A stretch of DNA of 64,000 nucleotides from Cavia porcellus (Eukaryota; Chordata; Mammalia; Rodentia; Caviidae): contig NW_026947700.1 in assembly GCF_034190915.1 (NCBI RefSeq), positions 186,001 through 250,000 of the forward strand, written 5' to 3'. Made by a program: the position numbers and the translations under genes. Numbering within the stretch: position 1 is the stretch's first letter; each line of letters begins with the position of its first letter. Below are positions 25,882 to 40,050 of the stretch, one piece after another. The notes beneath the pieces were generated by a model, which did no database searches, was not told where the DNA came from, and saw only the letters and a list, made by a program, of their open reading frames with translations.

Positions 25882-28449
25882 TTTCCTCACTCCTGCTAGT
25901 GAATGTAATGTAACACACACCCATACAATGCGCACCACCCCGTGATGTTTTCCTCACTCCTGCTAGTGAATGTAATGTAACACACACCCATACAATGCGC
26001 ACCACCCCGTGATGTTTTTCTCACTCCTACTAGTGAATGTAATGTAACACACACCGATACAATGCGCACCACCCCGTGATGTTTTTCTCACTCCTACTAG
26101 TGAATGTAATGTAACACACACCCATACAATGCGCACCACCCCGTGATGTTTTTCTCACTCCTACTAGTGAAAGTAATGTAACACACACCCATACAATGCG
26201 CACCACCCCGTGATGTGTTTCTCACTCCTACTAGTGAATGTAATGTAACACACACACATACAATGCGCACCACCCCGTGATGTTTTTCTCACTCCTACTA
26301 GTGAATCTAATGTAACACAGACCCATACAATGCGCACCACCCCGTGATGTTTTTCTCACTCCTACTAGTGAATGTAATGTAGCACACACCCATACAATGC
26401 GCACCACCCCTGATCTTTTTCTCACTCCTATTAGTGAATGTAATATAACACACACCCATACAATGCGCACCAACCCGTGATGTTTTTCTCACTCCTGCTA
26501 CTGAATGTAATGTAACACACACCCATACAATGCGCACCACCCCGTGATGTTTTTCTCACTCCTGCTACTGAATGTAATGTAACACACACACATACAATGC
26601 GCACCACCCCGTGATGTTTTTCTCACTCCTGCTTGTGAATGTAATGTAATACACACCCATACAATGCGCACCACCCCGTGATGTTTTCCTCACTCCTGCT
26701 AGTGAATGTAATGTAACACACACCCATACAATGCGCACCACCCCGTGATGTTTTTCTCACTGCTACTAGTGAATGTAATGTAACACACACCCATAAAATG
26801 CGCACCACCCCGTGATGTTTTCCTCACTCCTGCTAGTGAATGTAATGTAACACACACCCATACAATGCGCACCACCCCGTGATGTTTTTCTCACTCCTAC
26901 TAGTGAATGTAATGTAACACACACCCATACAATGCGCACCACCCCGTGATGTTTTTCTCACTCCTACTAGTGAATGTAATGTAACACACACCCATACAAT
27001 GCGCACCACCCCGTGATGTTTTTCTCACTCCTACTAGTGAATGTAATGTAACACACACCCATACAATGCGCACCACCCCGTGATGTTTTTCTCACTCCTA
27101 CTCGTGAATGTAATGTAACACACAACCATACAATGCGCACCACCCCGTGATGTTTTTCTCACTCCTACTAGTGAATGTAATGTACCACACACCCATACAA
27201 TGCGCACCACCCCGTGATGTTTTTCTCACTCCTACTAGTGAATGTAATGTAACACACACCCATACAATGCGCACCACCCGGTGATGTTTTTCTCACTCCT
27301 ACTAGTGAATCTAATGTAACACACACCCATACAATGCGCACCACCCCGTGATGTTTTTCTCACTCCTACTAGTGAATATAATGTAACCCACACCCATACA
27401 ATGCCCACCACCCAGTGATGTTTTTCTCACTCCTACTAGTGAATGTAATGTAACACACACCCATACAAAGCGCACCACCCCGTGATGTTTTTTCCACTCC
27501 TGCTAGTGAATGTAATGTAACACACACCCATACAATGCGCACCACCCCGTGATGTTTTTCTCACTCCTGCTAGTGAATGTAATGTAACACACACCCATAG
27601 AATGCGCACCACCCCGTGATGTTTTTCTCACTCCTGCTAGTGAATGTAATGTAACACACACCCATACAATGTACACCACTCCGTGATGTTTTTCTCACTC
27701 CTAGTAGTGAATGTAGTTTAACACACACCCATACAATGCGCACCACCCCGTGATGTTTTTCTCACTCCTACTAGTGAATGTAATGTAACACACACCCATA
27801 CAATGCACACCACCCCGTGATGTTTTTCTCACTCCTACTAGTGAATGTAATGTAACACACATCCATACAATGCGCACCACCCCGTGATGTTTTTCTCACT
27901 CCTACTAGTGAATGTAATGGAACACACACCCATACAATGCGCACCACCCCGTGATGTTTTTCTCACTCCTACTAGTGAATGTAATGTAACACACACCCAT
28001 ACAATGCGCACCACCCCGTGATGTTTTTCTCACTCCTACTAGTGAATGTAATGTAACACACAACCATACAATGCGCCCCACCCAGTGATGTTTTTCTCAC
28101 TGCTACTAGTGAATGTAATGTAACACACACCCATACCATGCGCACCACCCCGTGATGTTTTTCTCACTCCTACTAGTGAATCTAATGTAACACACACCCA
28201 TACAATGCGCACCACCCCGGGATGTTTTTCTCACTCCTACTAGTGAATGTAATGTAACACACACCCATACAATGCGCCCCACCCCGTGATGTTTTTCTCA
28301 CTCCTACTAGTGAATGTAATGTAACACACACCCATACAATGCGCACCACCCCGTGATGTTTTTCTCACTCCTGCTACTGAATGTAATGTAACACACACCC
28401 ATACAATGCGCACCACCCCGTGACGTTTTTCTCACTCCTAGTAGTGAAT

Positions 28450-30326
28450 GTAATGTAACACACACCAATACAATGCGCACCACCCCGTGATGTTTTTCTC
28501 ACTCCTGCTAGTGAATGTAATGTAACACACACCCATACAATGCGCACCACCCCGTGATGTTTTTCTCACTCCTGCTAGTGAATGTAATGTAACACACACC
28601 CATAGAATGCGCACCACCCCGTGATGTTTTTCTCACTCCTGCTAGTGTATGTAATGTAACACACACCCATACAATGCGCACCACACCGTGATGTTTTTCT
28701 CACTCCTAGTAGTGAATGTAATTTAACACACACCCATACAATGCGCACCACCCCGTGATGTTTTTCTCACTCCTACTAGTGAATGTAATGTAACACACAC
28801 CCATACAATGCGCACCACCCCGTGATGTTTTTCTCACTCCTACTAGTGAATGTAATGTAACACACAACCATACAATGCGCACCACCCCGTGATGTTTTTC
28901 TCACTCCTACTAGTGAATGTAATGTAACACACACCCATACAATGCGCACCACCCCGTGATGTTTTTCTCACTCCTACTAGTGAATGTAATGTAACACACA
29001 CCCATACAATGCGCACCACCCCGTGATGTTTTTCTCACTCCTACTAGTGAATGTAATGTAACACACACCCATACAATGCGCACCACCCCGTGATGTTTTT
29101 CTCACTCCTACTAGTGAATGTAATGTAACACACACCCATACAATGCGCACCACCCCGTGATGTTTTTCTCACTCCTACTAGTGAATGTAATGTAACACAC
29201 ACCCATACAATGCGCACCACCCCGTGATGTTTTTCTCACTCCTACTAGTGAATGTAATGTAACACACACCCATACAATGCGCACCACCCCGTGATGTTTT
29301 TCTCACTCCTACTAGTGAATGTAATGTAACACACACCCATACAATGCGCACCACCCCGTGATGTTTTTCTCACTCCTACTAGTGAATGTAATGTAACACA
29401 CACCAATACAATGCGCACCACCCCGTGATGTTTTTCTCACTCCTGCTAGTGAATGTAATGTAACACACACCCATACAATGCGCACCACCCCGTGATGTTT
29501 TTCTCACTCCTGCTAGTGAATGTAATGTAACACACACCCATAGAATGCGCACCACCCCGTGATGTTTTTCTCACTCCTGCTAGTGTATGTAATGTAACAC
29601 ACACCCATACAATGCGCACCACACCGTGATGTTTTTCTCACTCCTAGTAGTGAATGTAATTTAACACACACCCATACAATGCGCACCACCCCGTGATGTT
29701 TTTCTCACTCCTACTAGTGAATGTAATGTAACACACACCCATACAATGCGCACCACCCCGTGATGTTTTTCTCACTCCTACTAGTGAATGTAATGTAACA
29801 CACAACCATACAATGCGCACCACCCCGTGATGTTTTTCTCACTCCTACTAGTGAATGTAATGTAACACACACCCATACAATGCGCACCACCCCGTGATGT
29901 TTTTCTCACTCCTACTAGTGAATGTAATGTAACACACACCCATACAATGCGCACCACCCCGTGATGTTTTTCTCACTCCTAGTAGTGAATGTAATGTAAC
30001 ACACACCCATACAATGCGCACCACCCCGTGATGTTTTTCTCACTCCTACTAGTGAATGTAATGTAACACACACCCATACAATGCGCACCACCCCGTGATG
30101 TTTTTCTCACTCCTACTAGTGAATGTAATGTAACACACAACCATACAATGCGCACCACCCCGTGATGTTTTTCTCACTCCTACTAGTGAATGTAATGTAA
30201 CACACACCCATACAATGCGCACCACCCCGTGATGTTTTTCTCACTCCTACTAGTGAATGTAATGTAACACACACCCATACAATGCGCACCACCCCGTGAT
30301 GTTTTTCTCACTCCTACCAGTGAATG
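28450..30326 (+). repeat. 938-bp (14-monomer) tandem duplication
   Basis: Anchors repeat 938 bp apart: CCAATA at 28,465 and 29,403, CATAGAATG at 28,601 and 29,539, GCTAGTGTATG near 28,640 and 29,578, CCACACCGTG near 28,683 and 29,621, AGTAGTG/AATTTAAC near 28,708 and 29,646, and ACAACCATAC near 28,865 and 29,803. The rest of each period is nearly pure consensus, with seven or more clean monomers in a row around 28,920-29,390. The far ends differ (AGTAGTG at 29,980 against ACTAGTG at 29,042), so the second period is recombined or incomplete. Confidence 0.85.
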
Positions 30327-32644
30327 TAATGTAACACACACCCATACAATGCGCACCACCCCGTGATGTTTTTCTCACTCCTACTAGTGAATGTAATGTA
30401 ACACACAACCATACAATGCGGACCACACCGTGATGTTTTTCTCACTCCTACTAGTGAATGTAATGTACCACACACCCATACAATGCGCACCACCCCGTGA
30501 TGTTTTTCTCACTCCTACTAGTGAATGTAATGTAACACACACCCATACAATGCGCACCACCCCGTGATGTTTTTCTCACTCCTAGTAGTGAATGTAATTT
30601 AACACACACCCATACAATGCGCACCACCCCGTGATGTTTTTCTCACTCCTACTAGTGAATGTAATGTAACACACACCCATACAATGCGCCCCACCCCGTG
30701 ATGTTTTTCTCACTGCTACTAGTGAATGTAATGTAACACACACCCATACCATGCGCACCACCCCGTGATGTTTTTCTCACTCCTATTAGTGAATCTAATG
30801 TAACACACACCCATACAATGCGCACCACCCCGTGATGTTTTTCTCACTCCTACTAGTGAATGTAATGTAACACACACCCATACAATGCGCCCCACCCCGT
30901 GATGTTTTTCTCACTCCTACTAGTGAATGTAATGTAACACACACCCATACAATGCGCACCACCCCTTGATGTTTTTCTCACTCCTACTAGTGAATGTAAT
31001 GTAACACACACCCATACAATGCGCACCACACCGTGATGTTTTTCTCACTCCTACTAGTGAATGTAATGTAACACACACCCATACAATGCGCACCAGCCGG
31101 TGATGTTTTTCTCACCCCTACTATTGAATGTAATGTAACACACACCCATACAATGCGCACCACCCCGTGATGTTTTTCTCACTCCTACTAGTGAATGTAA
31201 TGTAACACACACCCATACAATGCGCACCACCCCGTGATGTTTTTCTCACTCCTACTAGTGAATCTAATGTAACACATACCCATACAATGCGCACCACCCC
31301 GTGATGTTTTTCTCACTCCTACTAGTGAATGTAATGTAACACACACCCATACAATGCGCACCACCCCGTGATGTTTTTCTCACTCCTACTAGTGAATGTA
31401 ATGTAACACACAACCATACAATGCGCACCACCCCGTGATGTTTTTCTCACTCCTACTAGTGAATGTAATGTAACACACACCCATACAATGCGCACCACCC
31501 CGTGATGTTTTTCTCACTCCTACTAGTGAATGTAATGTAACACACACCCATACAATGCGCACCACCCCGTGATGTTTTTCTCACTCCTACTAGTGAATGT
31601 AATGTAACACACACCCATACAATGCGCACCGCCCCGTGATGTTTTTCTCGCTCTTACTAGTGAATCTAATGTAACACACACCCATACAATGCGCACCACC
31701 CCGTGATGTTTTTCTCACTCCTACTAGTGAATGTAATGTAACACACACCCATACAATGCGCACCGCCCCGTGATGTTTTTCTCACTCCTACTAGTGAATG
31801 TAATGTAACACACACACATACAATGCGCACCACCCCGTGATGTTTTTCTCACTCCTACTAGTGAATGTAATGTAACACACACCCATACAATGCGCACCGC
31901 CCCGTGATGTTTTTCTCGCTCCTACTAGTGAATCTAATGTAACACACACCCATACAAGGCGCACAACCCCGTGATGATTTTCTCACTCCTACTAGTGAAT
32001 CTAATGTAACAAACACCCGTACAATGCGCACCACCCCGTGATGTTTTTCTCACTCCTACTAGTGAATGTAATGTAACACACACCCGTACAATGCGCACCA
32101 CCCCGTGATGTTTTTCTCACTGCTACTAGTGAATGTAGTGTAACACACCCCCATACAATGCGCACCACCCCGTGATGTTTTTCTCACTCCTATTAGTGAA
32201 TGTAATGTAACCCACACCCATACAATGCGCACCACCCCGTGATCTTTTTCTCACTCCTACTAGTGAATGTAATGTAACACACACCCATACAATGCGCACC
32301 ACCCCGTGATGTTTTTCTCACTCCTACTAGTGAATGTAAAGTAACACACACCCATACAATGCACACCACCGTGTGATGTTTTTCTCACTCCTACTAGTGA
32401 ATGTAATGTAACACACACCCATACAATGCGCACCACCCCGTGATGTTTTTCTCACTCCTACTAGTGAATGTAATGTAACACACACCCATACAATGCGCAC
32501 CACCCCGTGATGTTTTTCTCACTCCTACTAGTGAATGTAATGTAACAAACACCCATACCATGCGCACCACCCCGTGATGTTTTTCTCACTCCTACTAGTG
32601 AATCTCATGTAACAAACACCAATACAATGCGCACCACCCCGTGA
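30300..32644 (+). repeat. ~2.3-kb HOR family, unit 1 (2,345 bp)
   Basis: This unit is 35 monomers long. It runs in order through CCTACCAGTG (30,315), ATGCGGACC (30,416), GTACCACAC, AGTAGTG/AATTTAAC, GCGCCCCACC, CATACCATG, ATTAGTGAATCTA, CCCCTTGATG, CCAGCCGGTG with CTCACCCCTACTATTG (31,091), ACATACCCAT, CCGCCCC/CTCGCTCTTAC (31,630), ACAAGGCGCACAACC with GATGATTTTC (31,956), ACCCGTAC, GTAGTGTAACAC with CCCCCAT, AACCCACACC, GTGATCTTTTTC, GTAAAGTAAC (32,335) and AATCTCATGTAACAAAC (32,601). The succession starts again at 32,645. Confidence 0.87.
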
Positions 32645-34789
32645 TGTTTTTCTCACTCCTACCAGTGAATGTAATGTAACACACACCCATACAATGCGCA
32701 CCACCCCGTGATGTTTTTCTCACTCCTACTAGTGAATGTAATGTAACACACAACCATACAATGCGGACCACCCCGTGATGTTTTTCTCACTCCTACTAGT
32801 GAATGTAATGTACCACACACCCATACAATGCGCACCACCCCGTGATGTTTTTCTCACTCCTACTAGTGAATGTAATGTAACACACACCCATACAATGCGC
32901 ACCACCCCGTGATGTTTTTCTCACTCCTAGTAGTGAATGTAATTTAACACACACCCATACAATGCGCACCACCCCGTGATGTTTTTCTCACTCCTACTAG
33001 TGAATGTAATGTAACACACACCCATACAATGCGCCCCACCCCGTGATGTTTTTCTCACTGCTACTAGTGAATGTAATGTAACACACACCCATACCATGCG
33101 CACCACCCCGTGATGTTTTTCTCACTCCTATTAGTGAATCTAATGTAACACACACCCATACAATGCGCACCACCCCGTGATGTTTTTCTCACTCCTACTA
33201 GTGAATGTAATGTAACACACACCCATACAATGCGCCCCACCCCGTGATGTTTTTCTCACTCCTACTAGTGAATGTAATGTAACACACACCCATACAATGC
33301 GCACCACCCCTTGATGTTTTTCTCACTCCTACTAGTGAATGTAATGTAACACACACCCATACAATGCGCACCACCCCGTGATGTTTTTCTCACTCCTACT
33401 AGTGAATGTAATGTAACACACACCCATACAATGCGCACCAGCCGGTGATGTTTTTCTCACCCCTACTATTGAATGTAATGTAACACACACCCATACAATG
33501 CGCACCACCCCGTGATGTTTTTCTCACTCCTACTAGTGAATGTAATGTAACACACACCCATACAATGCGCACCACCCCGTGATGTTTTTCTCACTCCTAC
33601 TAGTGAATCTAATGTAACACATACCCATACAATGCGCACCACCCCGTGATGTTTTTCTCACTCCTACTAGTGAATGTAATGTAACACACACCCATACAAT
33701 GCGCACCACCCCGTGATGTTTTTCTCACTCCTACTAGTGAATGTAATGTAACACACACCCATACAATGTGCACCGCCCCGTGATGTTTTTCTCGCTCTTA
33801 CTAGTGAATCTAATGTAACACACACCCATACAATGCGCACCACCCCGTGATGTTTTTCTCACTCCTACTAGTGAATGTAATGTAACACACACCCATACAA
33901 TGCGCACCGCCCCGTGATGTTTTTCTCACTCCTACTAGTGAATGTAATGTAACACACACACATACAATGCGCACCACTCCGTGATGTTTTTCTCACTCCT
34001 ACTAGTGAATGTAATGTAACACACACCCATACAATGCGCACCGCCCCGTGATGTTTTTCTCGCTCCTACTAGTGAATCTAATGTAACACACACCCATACA
34101 AGGCGCACAACCCCGTGATGATTTTCTCACTCCTACTAGTGAATCTAATGTAACAAACACCCGTACAATGCGCACCACCCCGTGATGTTTTTCTCACTCC
34201 TACTAGTGAATGTAATGTAACACACACCCGTACAATGCGCACCACCCCGTGATGTTTTTCTCACTGCTACTAGTGAATGTAGTGTAACACACCCCCATAC
34301 AATGCGCACCACCCCGTGATGTTTTTCTCACTCCTATTAGTGAATGTAATGTAACCCACACCCATACAATGCGCACCACCCCGTGATCTTTTTCTCACTC
34401 CTACTAGTGAATGTAATGTAACACACACCCATACAATGCGCACCACCCCGTGATGTTTTTCTCACTCCTACTAGTGAATGTAAAGTAACACACACCCATA
34501 CAATGCGCACCACCGTGTGATGTTTTTCTCACTCCTGCTAGTGAATGTAATGTAACACACACCCATACAATGCGCACCACCCCGTGATGTTTTTCTCACT
34601 CCTACTAGTGAATGTAATGTAACACACACCCATACAATGCGCACCACCCCGTGATGTTTTTCTCACTCCTACTAGTGAATGTAATGTAACAAACACCCAT
34701 ACAATGCGCACCACCCCGTGATGTTTTTCTCACTCCTACTAGTGAATCTCATGTAACAAACACCAATACAATGCGCACCACCCGTGATG
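32645..34789 (+). repeat. ~2.3-kb HOR family, unit 2 (2,144 bp)
   Basis: Repeats unit 1 in the same order and joins it without a gap. Anchors lie 2,345 bp after those of unit 1 as far as the ACATACCCAT monomer (31,275 and 33,620), and 2,144 bp after them from the CTCGCTCTTAC monomer onward (31,647 and 33,791). Three whole monomers (201 bp) have therefore been lost between about 33,690 and 33,770, including the ACAACCATAC monomer of unit 1. It closes with the AATCTCATG monomer at 34,745 and a one-base C-tract loss near 34,783. Confidence 0.87.
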
Positions 34790-36994
34790 TTTTTCTCACT
34801 CCTACTAGTGAATGTAATGTAACACACACCCATACAATGCGCACCACCCCGTGATGTTTTTCTCACTCCTACTAGTGAATCTAATGTAACACACACCCAT
34901 ACAATGCGCACCACCCCGTGATGTTTTTCTCACTCCTACTAGTGAATGTAATGTAACACACACCCATACAATGCGTACCACCCCGTGATGTTTTTCTCAC
35001 TCCTACTAGTGAATGTAATGTAACACACACCCATACAATGCGCACCACCCCTTGATGTTTTTCTCACTTCTACTAGTGAATGTAATGTAACACACACTCA
35101 TACAATGCGCACCACCCCGTGATGTTTTTCTCACTCCTACTAGTGAATCTAATGTAATACACACCCATACAATGCGCACCACCCCGTGATGTTTTTCTCA
35201 CTCCTACTAGTGAATGTAATGTAACACACACCCATACAATGCGCACCACCCCGTGATGTTTTTCTCACTCCTACTAGTGAATGTAATGTAACACACACCC
35301 ATACAATGCGCACCACCCCGTGATGTTTTTCTCACTCCTACTAGTGAATCTATTGTAACAAACACCCATACAATGCGCACCACCCCGTGATGTTTTTCTC
35401 ACTCCTACTAGTGAATGTAATGTAACACACACCCATACAATGTGCACCACCCCGTGATGTTTTTCTCACTCCTACTAGTGAATGTAACACACACCCATAC
35501 AATGCGCACCACCCCGTGATGTTTTTCTCACTCCTACTAGTGAATGTAATGTAACACACACCCATACAATGCGCACCAGCCGGTGATGTTTTTCTCACCC
35601 CTACTATTGAATGTAATGTAACACACACCCATACAATGCGCACCACCCCGTGATGTTTTTCTCACTCCTACTAGTGAATGTAATGTAACACACACCCATA
35701 CAATGCGCACCACCCCGTGATGTTTTTCTCACTCCTAATAGTGAATGTAATGTAACACACACCCATACAATGCGCACCACCCCGTGATGTTTTTCTCACT
35801 CCTACTAGTGAATGTAATGTAACACACACCCATACAATGCGCACCGCCCCGTGATGTTTTTCTCGCTCTTACTAGTGAATCTAATGTAACACACACCCAT
35901 ACAATGCGCACCACCCCGTGATGTTTTTCTCACTCCTACTAGTGAATGTAATGTAACACACACCCATACAATGCGCACCGCCCCGTGATGTTTTTCTCAC
36001 TCCTACTAGTGAATGTAATGTAACACACACACATACAATGCGCACCACTCCGTGATGTTTTTCTCACTCCTACTAGTGAATGTAATGTAACACACACCCA
36101 TACAATGCGCACCGCCCCGTGATGTTTTTCTCGCTCCTACTAGTGAATCTAATGTAACACACACCCATACAAGGCGCACAACCCCGTGATGATTTTCTCA
36201 CTCCTACTAGTGAATCTAATGTAACAAACACCCGTACAATGCGCACCACCCCGTGATGTTTTTCTCACTCCTACTAGTGAATGTAATGTAACACACACCC
36301 GTACAATGCGCACCACCCCGTGATGTTTTTCTCACTGCTACTAGTGAATGTAGTGTAACACACCCCCATACAATGCGCACCACCCCGTGATGTTTTTCTC
36401 ACTCCTATTAGTGAATGTAATGTAACCCACACCCATACAATGCGCACCACCCCGTGATGTTTTTCTCACTCCTACTAGTGAATGTAATGTAACACACACC
36501 CATACAATGCGCACCACCCCGTGATGTTTTTCTCACTCCTACTAGTGAATGTAAAGTAACACACACCCATACAATGCGCACCACCCCGTGATGTTTTTCT
36601 CACTCCTACTAGTGAATGTAATGTAACAAACACCCATACAATGCGCACCACCCCGTGATGTTTTTCTCACTCCTATTAGTGAATGTAATGTAACCCACAC
36701 CCATACAATGCGCACCACCCCGTGATGTTTTTCTCACTCCTATTAGTGAATGTAATGTAACACACACCCATACAATGCGCACCACCCCGTGATGTTTTTC
36801 TCACTCCTACTAGTGAATGTAATGTAACACACACCCATACAATGCGCACCACCCCGTGATGTTTTTCTCACTCCTACTAGTGAATGTAATGTAACAAACA
36901 CCCATACAATGCGCACCACCCCGTGATGTTTTTCTCACTCCTACTAGTGAATCTCATGTAACAAACACCAATACAATGCGCACCACCCGTGATG
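34790..36994 (+). repeat. ~2.2-kb HOR family, unit 3
   Basis: From CCAGCCGGTG (35,577) to AATCTCATG (36,950) this follows the order of units 1 and 2. Its first part is different: GCGTACC (34,973), CCCCTTGATG, CACACTCATAC, AATACACACC and AATCTATTG with ACAAACACC (35,348). It includes a 62-bp monomer near 35,480, where GTGAATGTAATGTAAC has lost five bases between repeated GTAA motifs. That 5-bp loss joins two minus-strand frames into a spurious 98-codon open frame. Confidence 0.83.
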
Positions 36995-39003
36995 TTTTTC
37001 TCACTCCTACTAGTGAATGTAATGTAACACACACCCATACAATGCGCACCACCCCGTGATGTTTTTCTCACTCCTACTAGTGAATCTAATGTAACACACA
37101 CCCATACAATGCGCACCACCCCGTGATGTTTTTCTCACTCCTACTAGTGAATGTAATGTAACACACACCCATACAATGCGTACCACCCCGTGATGTTTTT
37201 CTCACTCCTACTAGTGAATGTAATGTAACACACACCCATACAATGCGCACCACCCCTTGATGTTTTTCTCACTCCTACTAGTGAATGTAATGTAACACAC
37301 ACTCATACAATGCGCACCACCCCGTGATGTTTTTCTCACTCCTACTAGTGAATCTAATGTAATACACACCCATACAATGCGCACCACCCCGTGATGTTTT
37401 TCTCACTCCTACTAGTGAATGTAATGTAACACACACCCATACAATGCGCACCACCCCGTGATGTTTTTCTCACTCCTACTAGTGAATGTAATGTAACACA
37501 CACCCATACAATGCGCACCACCCCGTGATGTTTTTCTCACTCCTACTAGTGAATCTATTGTAACAAACACCCATACAATGCGCACCACCCCGTGATGTTT
37601 TTCTCACTCCTACTAGTGAATGTAATGTAACACACACCCATACAATGTGCACCACCCCGTGATGTTTTTCTCACTCCTACTAGTGAATGTAATGTAACAC
37701 ACACCCATACAATGCGCACCACCCCGTGATGTTTTTCTCACTCCTACTAGTGAATGTAATGTAACACACACCCATACAATGCGCACCACCCCGTGATGTT
37801 TTTCTCACTCCTACTAGTGAATGTAATGTAACACACACCCATACAATGCGCACCACACCGTGATGTTTTTCTCACTCCTACTAGTGAATATAATGTAACA
37901 CACAAACATACAATGCGCACCACCCCGTGATGTTTTTCTCACTCCTACTAGTGAATCTAATGTAACACACACCCATACAATGCGCACCACCCCGTGATGT
38001 TTTTCTCACTCCTACTAGTGAATGTAATGTAACACACACCCATACAATGCGCACCACCCCGTGATGTTTTTCTCACTCCTACTAGTGAATGTAATGTAAC
38101 ACACACCCATACAATGCGCACCGCCCCGTGATGTTTTTCTCGCTCCTACTAGTGAATCTAATGTAACACACACCCATACAATGCGCACCACCCCGTGATG
38201 TTTTTCTCACTCCTACTAGTGAATGTAATGTAACACACACCCATACAATGCGCACCGCCCCGTGATGTTTTTCTCACTCCTACTAGTGAATGTAATGTAA
38301 CACACACACATACAATGCGCACCACCCCGTGATGTTTTTCTCACTCCTACTAGTGAATGTAATGTAACACACACCCATACAATGCGCACCGCCCCGTGAT
38401 GTTTTTCTCGCTCCTACTAGTGAATCTAATGTAACACACACCCATACAAGGCGCACCACCCCGTGATGATTTTCTCACTCCTACTAGTGAATCTAATGTA
38501 ACAAACACCCGTACAATGCGCACCACCCCGTGATGTTTTTCTCACTCCTACTAGTGAATGTAATGTAACACACACCCGTACAATGCGCACCACCCCGTGA
38601 TGTTTTTCTCACTGCTACTAGTGAATGTAATGTAACCCACAACCATACAATGCGCACCACCCCGTGATGTTTTTCTCACTCCTACTAGTGAATGTAATGT
38701 AACACACACCCATACAATGCGCACCACCCCGTGATGTTTTTCTCACTCCTACTAGTGAATGTAAAGTAACACACACCCATACAATGCGCACCACCGTGTG
38801 ATGTTTTTCTCACTCCTACTAGTGAATGTAATGTAACACACACCCATACAATGCGCACCACCCCCTGATGTTTTTCTCACTCCTACTAGTGAATGTAATG
38901 TAACACACACCCATACAATGCGCACCACCCCGTGATGTTTTTCTCACTCCTACTAGTGAATCTCATGTAACAAACACCAATACAATGCGCACCACCCGTG
39001 ATG
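36995..39003 (+). repeat. ~2.0-kb HOR family, unit 4
   Basis: Its first part matches unit 3 at an offset of 2,205 bp (GCGTACC 34,973 and 37,178; CACTCATAC about 35,096 and 37,301; AATCTATTG 35,348 and 37,553). The 5-bp loss of unit 3 is absent. Its second part carries CCGCCCC/CTCGCTCC, ACAAGGCGCACCACC (38,448), ACCCGTAC, GTAAAGTAAC and AATCTCATG (38,959). The end of the unit is then repeated once more only 401 bp later (AATCTCATG at 39,360), and weaker echoes (ACAAGG monomers at 40,521 and 42,194) continue rightward. Confidence 0.8.
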
Positions 39004-40039
39004 TTTTTCTCACTCCTACTAGTGAATGTAATGTAACACACACCCATACAATGCGCACCACCCCGTGATGTTTTTCTCACTCCTACTAGTGAATCTAATG
39101 TAACACACACCCATACAATGCGCACCACCCCGTGATGTTTTTCTCACTCCTACTAGTGAATGTAAAGTAACACACACCCATACAATGCGCACCACCGTGT
39201 GATGTTTTTCTCACTCCTACTAGTGAATATAATGTAACACACACCCATACAATTCGCACCACCCCGTGATGTTTTTCTCACTCCTACTAGTGAATGTAAT
39301 GTAACACACACCCATACAATGCGCACCACCCCGTGATGTTTTTCTCACTCCTACTAGTGAATCTCATGTAACAAACACCAATACAATGCGCACCACCCGT
39401 GATGTTTTTTTCACTCCTACTAGTGAATGTAATGTAACACACACCCATACAATGCGCACCATCCCGTGATGTTTTTCTCACTCCTACTAGTGAATCTAAT
39501 GTAACACACACCCATACAGTGCGCACCACCCCGTGATGTTTTTCTCACTCATACTAGTGAATCTAATGTAACACACACCCATACAATGCGCACCACCCCG
39601 TGATGTTTTTCTCACTCCTAGTAGTGAATGTAATGTAACACACACCCATACAATGCGCACCACCCCGTGATGTTTTTCTCACTCCTACTAGTGAATGTAA
39701 TGTAACAAACACCCATACAATGCGCACCACCCCGTGATGTTTTTCTCACTCCTACTAGTGAATGTAATGTAACACACACCCATACAATGCGCACCACCCC
39801 GTGATGTTTTTCTCACTCCTACTAGTGAATGTAATGTAACACACACCCATACAATGCGCACCACCCCGTGATGTTTTTCTCACTCCTACTAGTGAATGCA
39901 ATGTAACACACACCCATACAATGCGCACCACCCCGTGATGTTTTTCTCACTCCTACTAGTGAATCTATTGTAACAAACACCCATACAATGCGCACCACCC
40001 CGTGATGTTTTTCTCACTCCTACTAGTGAATGTAATGTA

Positions 40040-40050
40040 ACACACTCATA
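40040..40050 (+). repeat. 65-bp monomer (2-bp deletion)
   Basis: AACACACACCCATAC reads AACACACTCATAC here, a loss of two bases in the CA run together with a C-to-T change. The frame shift yields a 102-codon minus-strand open frame across 39,889-40,197, which is an indel by-product and not a gene. Two one-base losses near 41,201 and 41,210 do the same for 41,025-41,333, and one extra T near 41,748 for 41,568-41,870. Confidence 0.85.
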
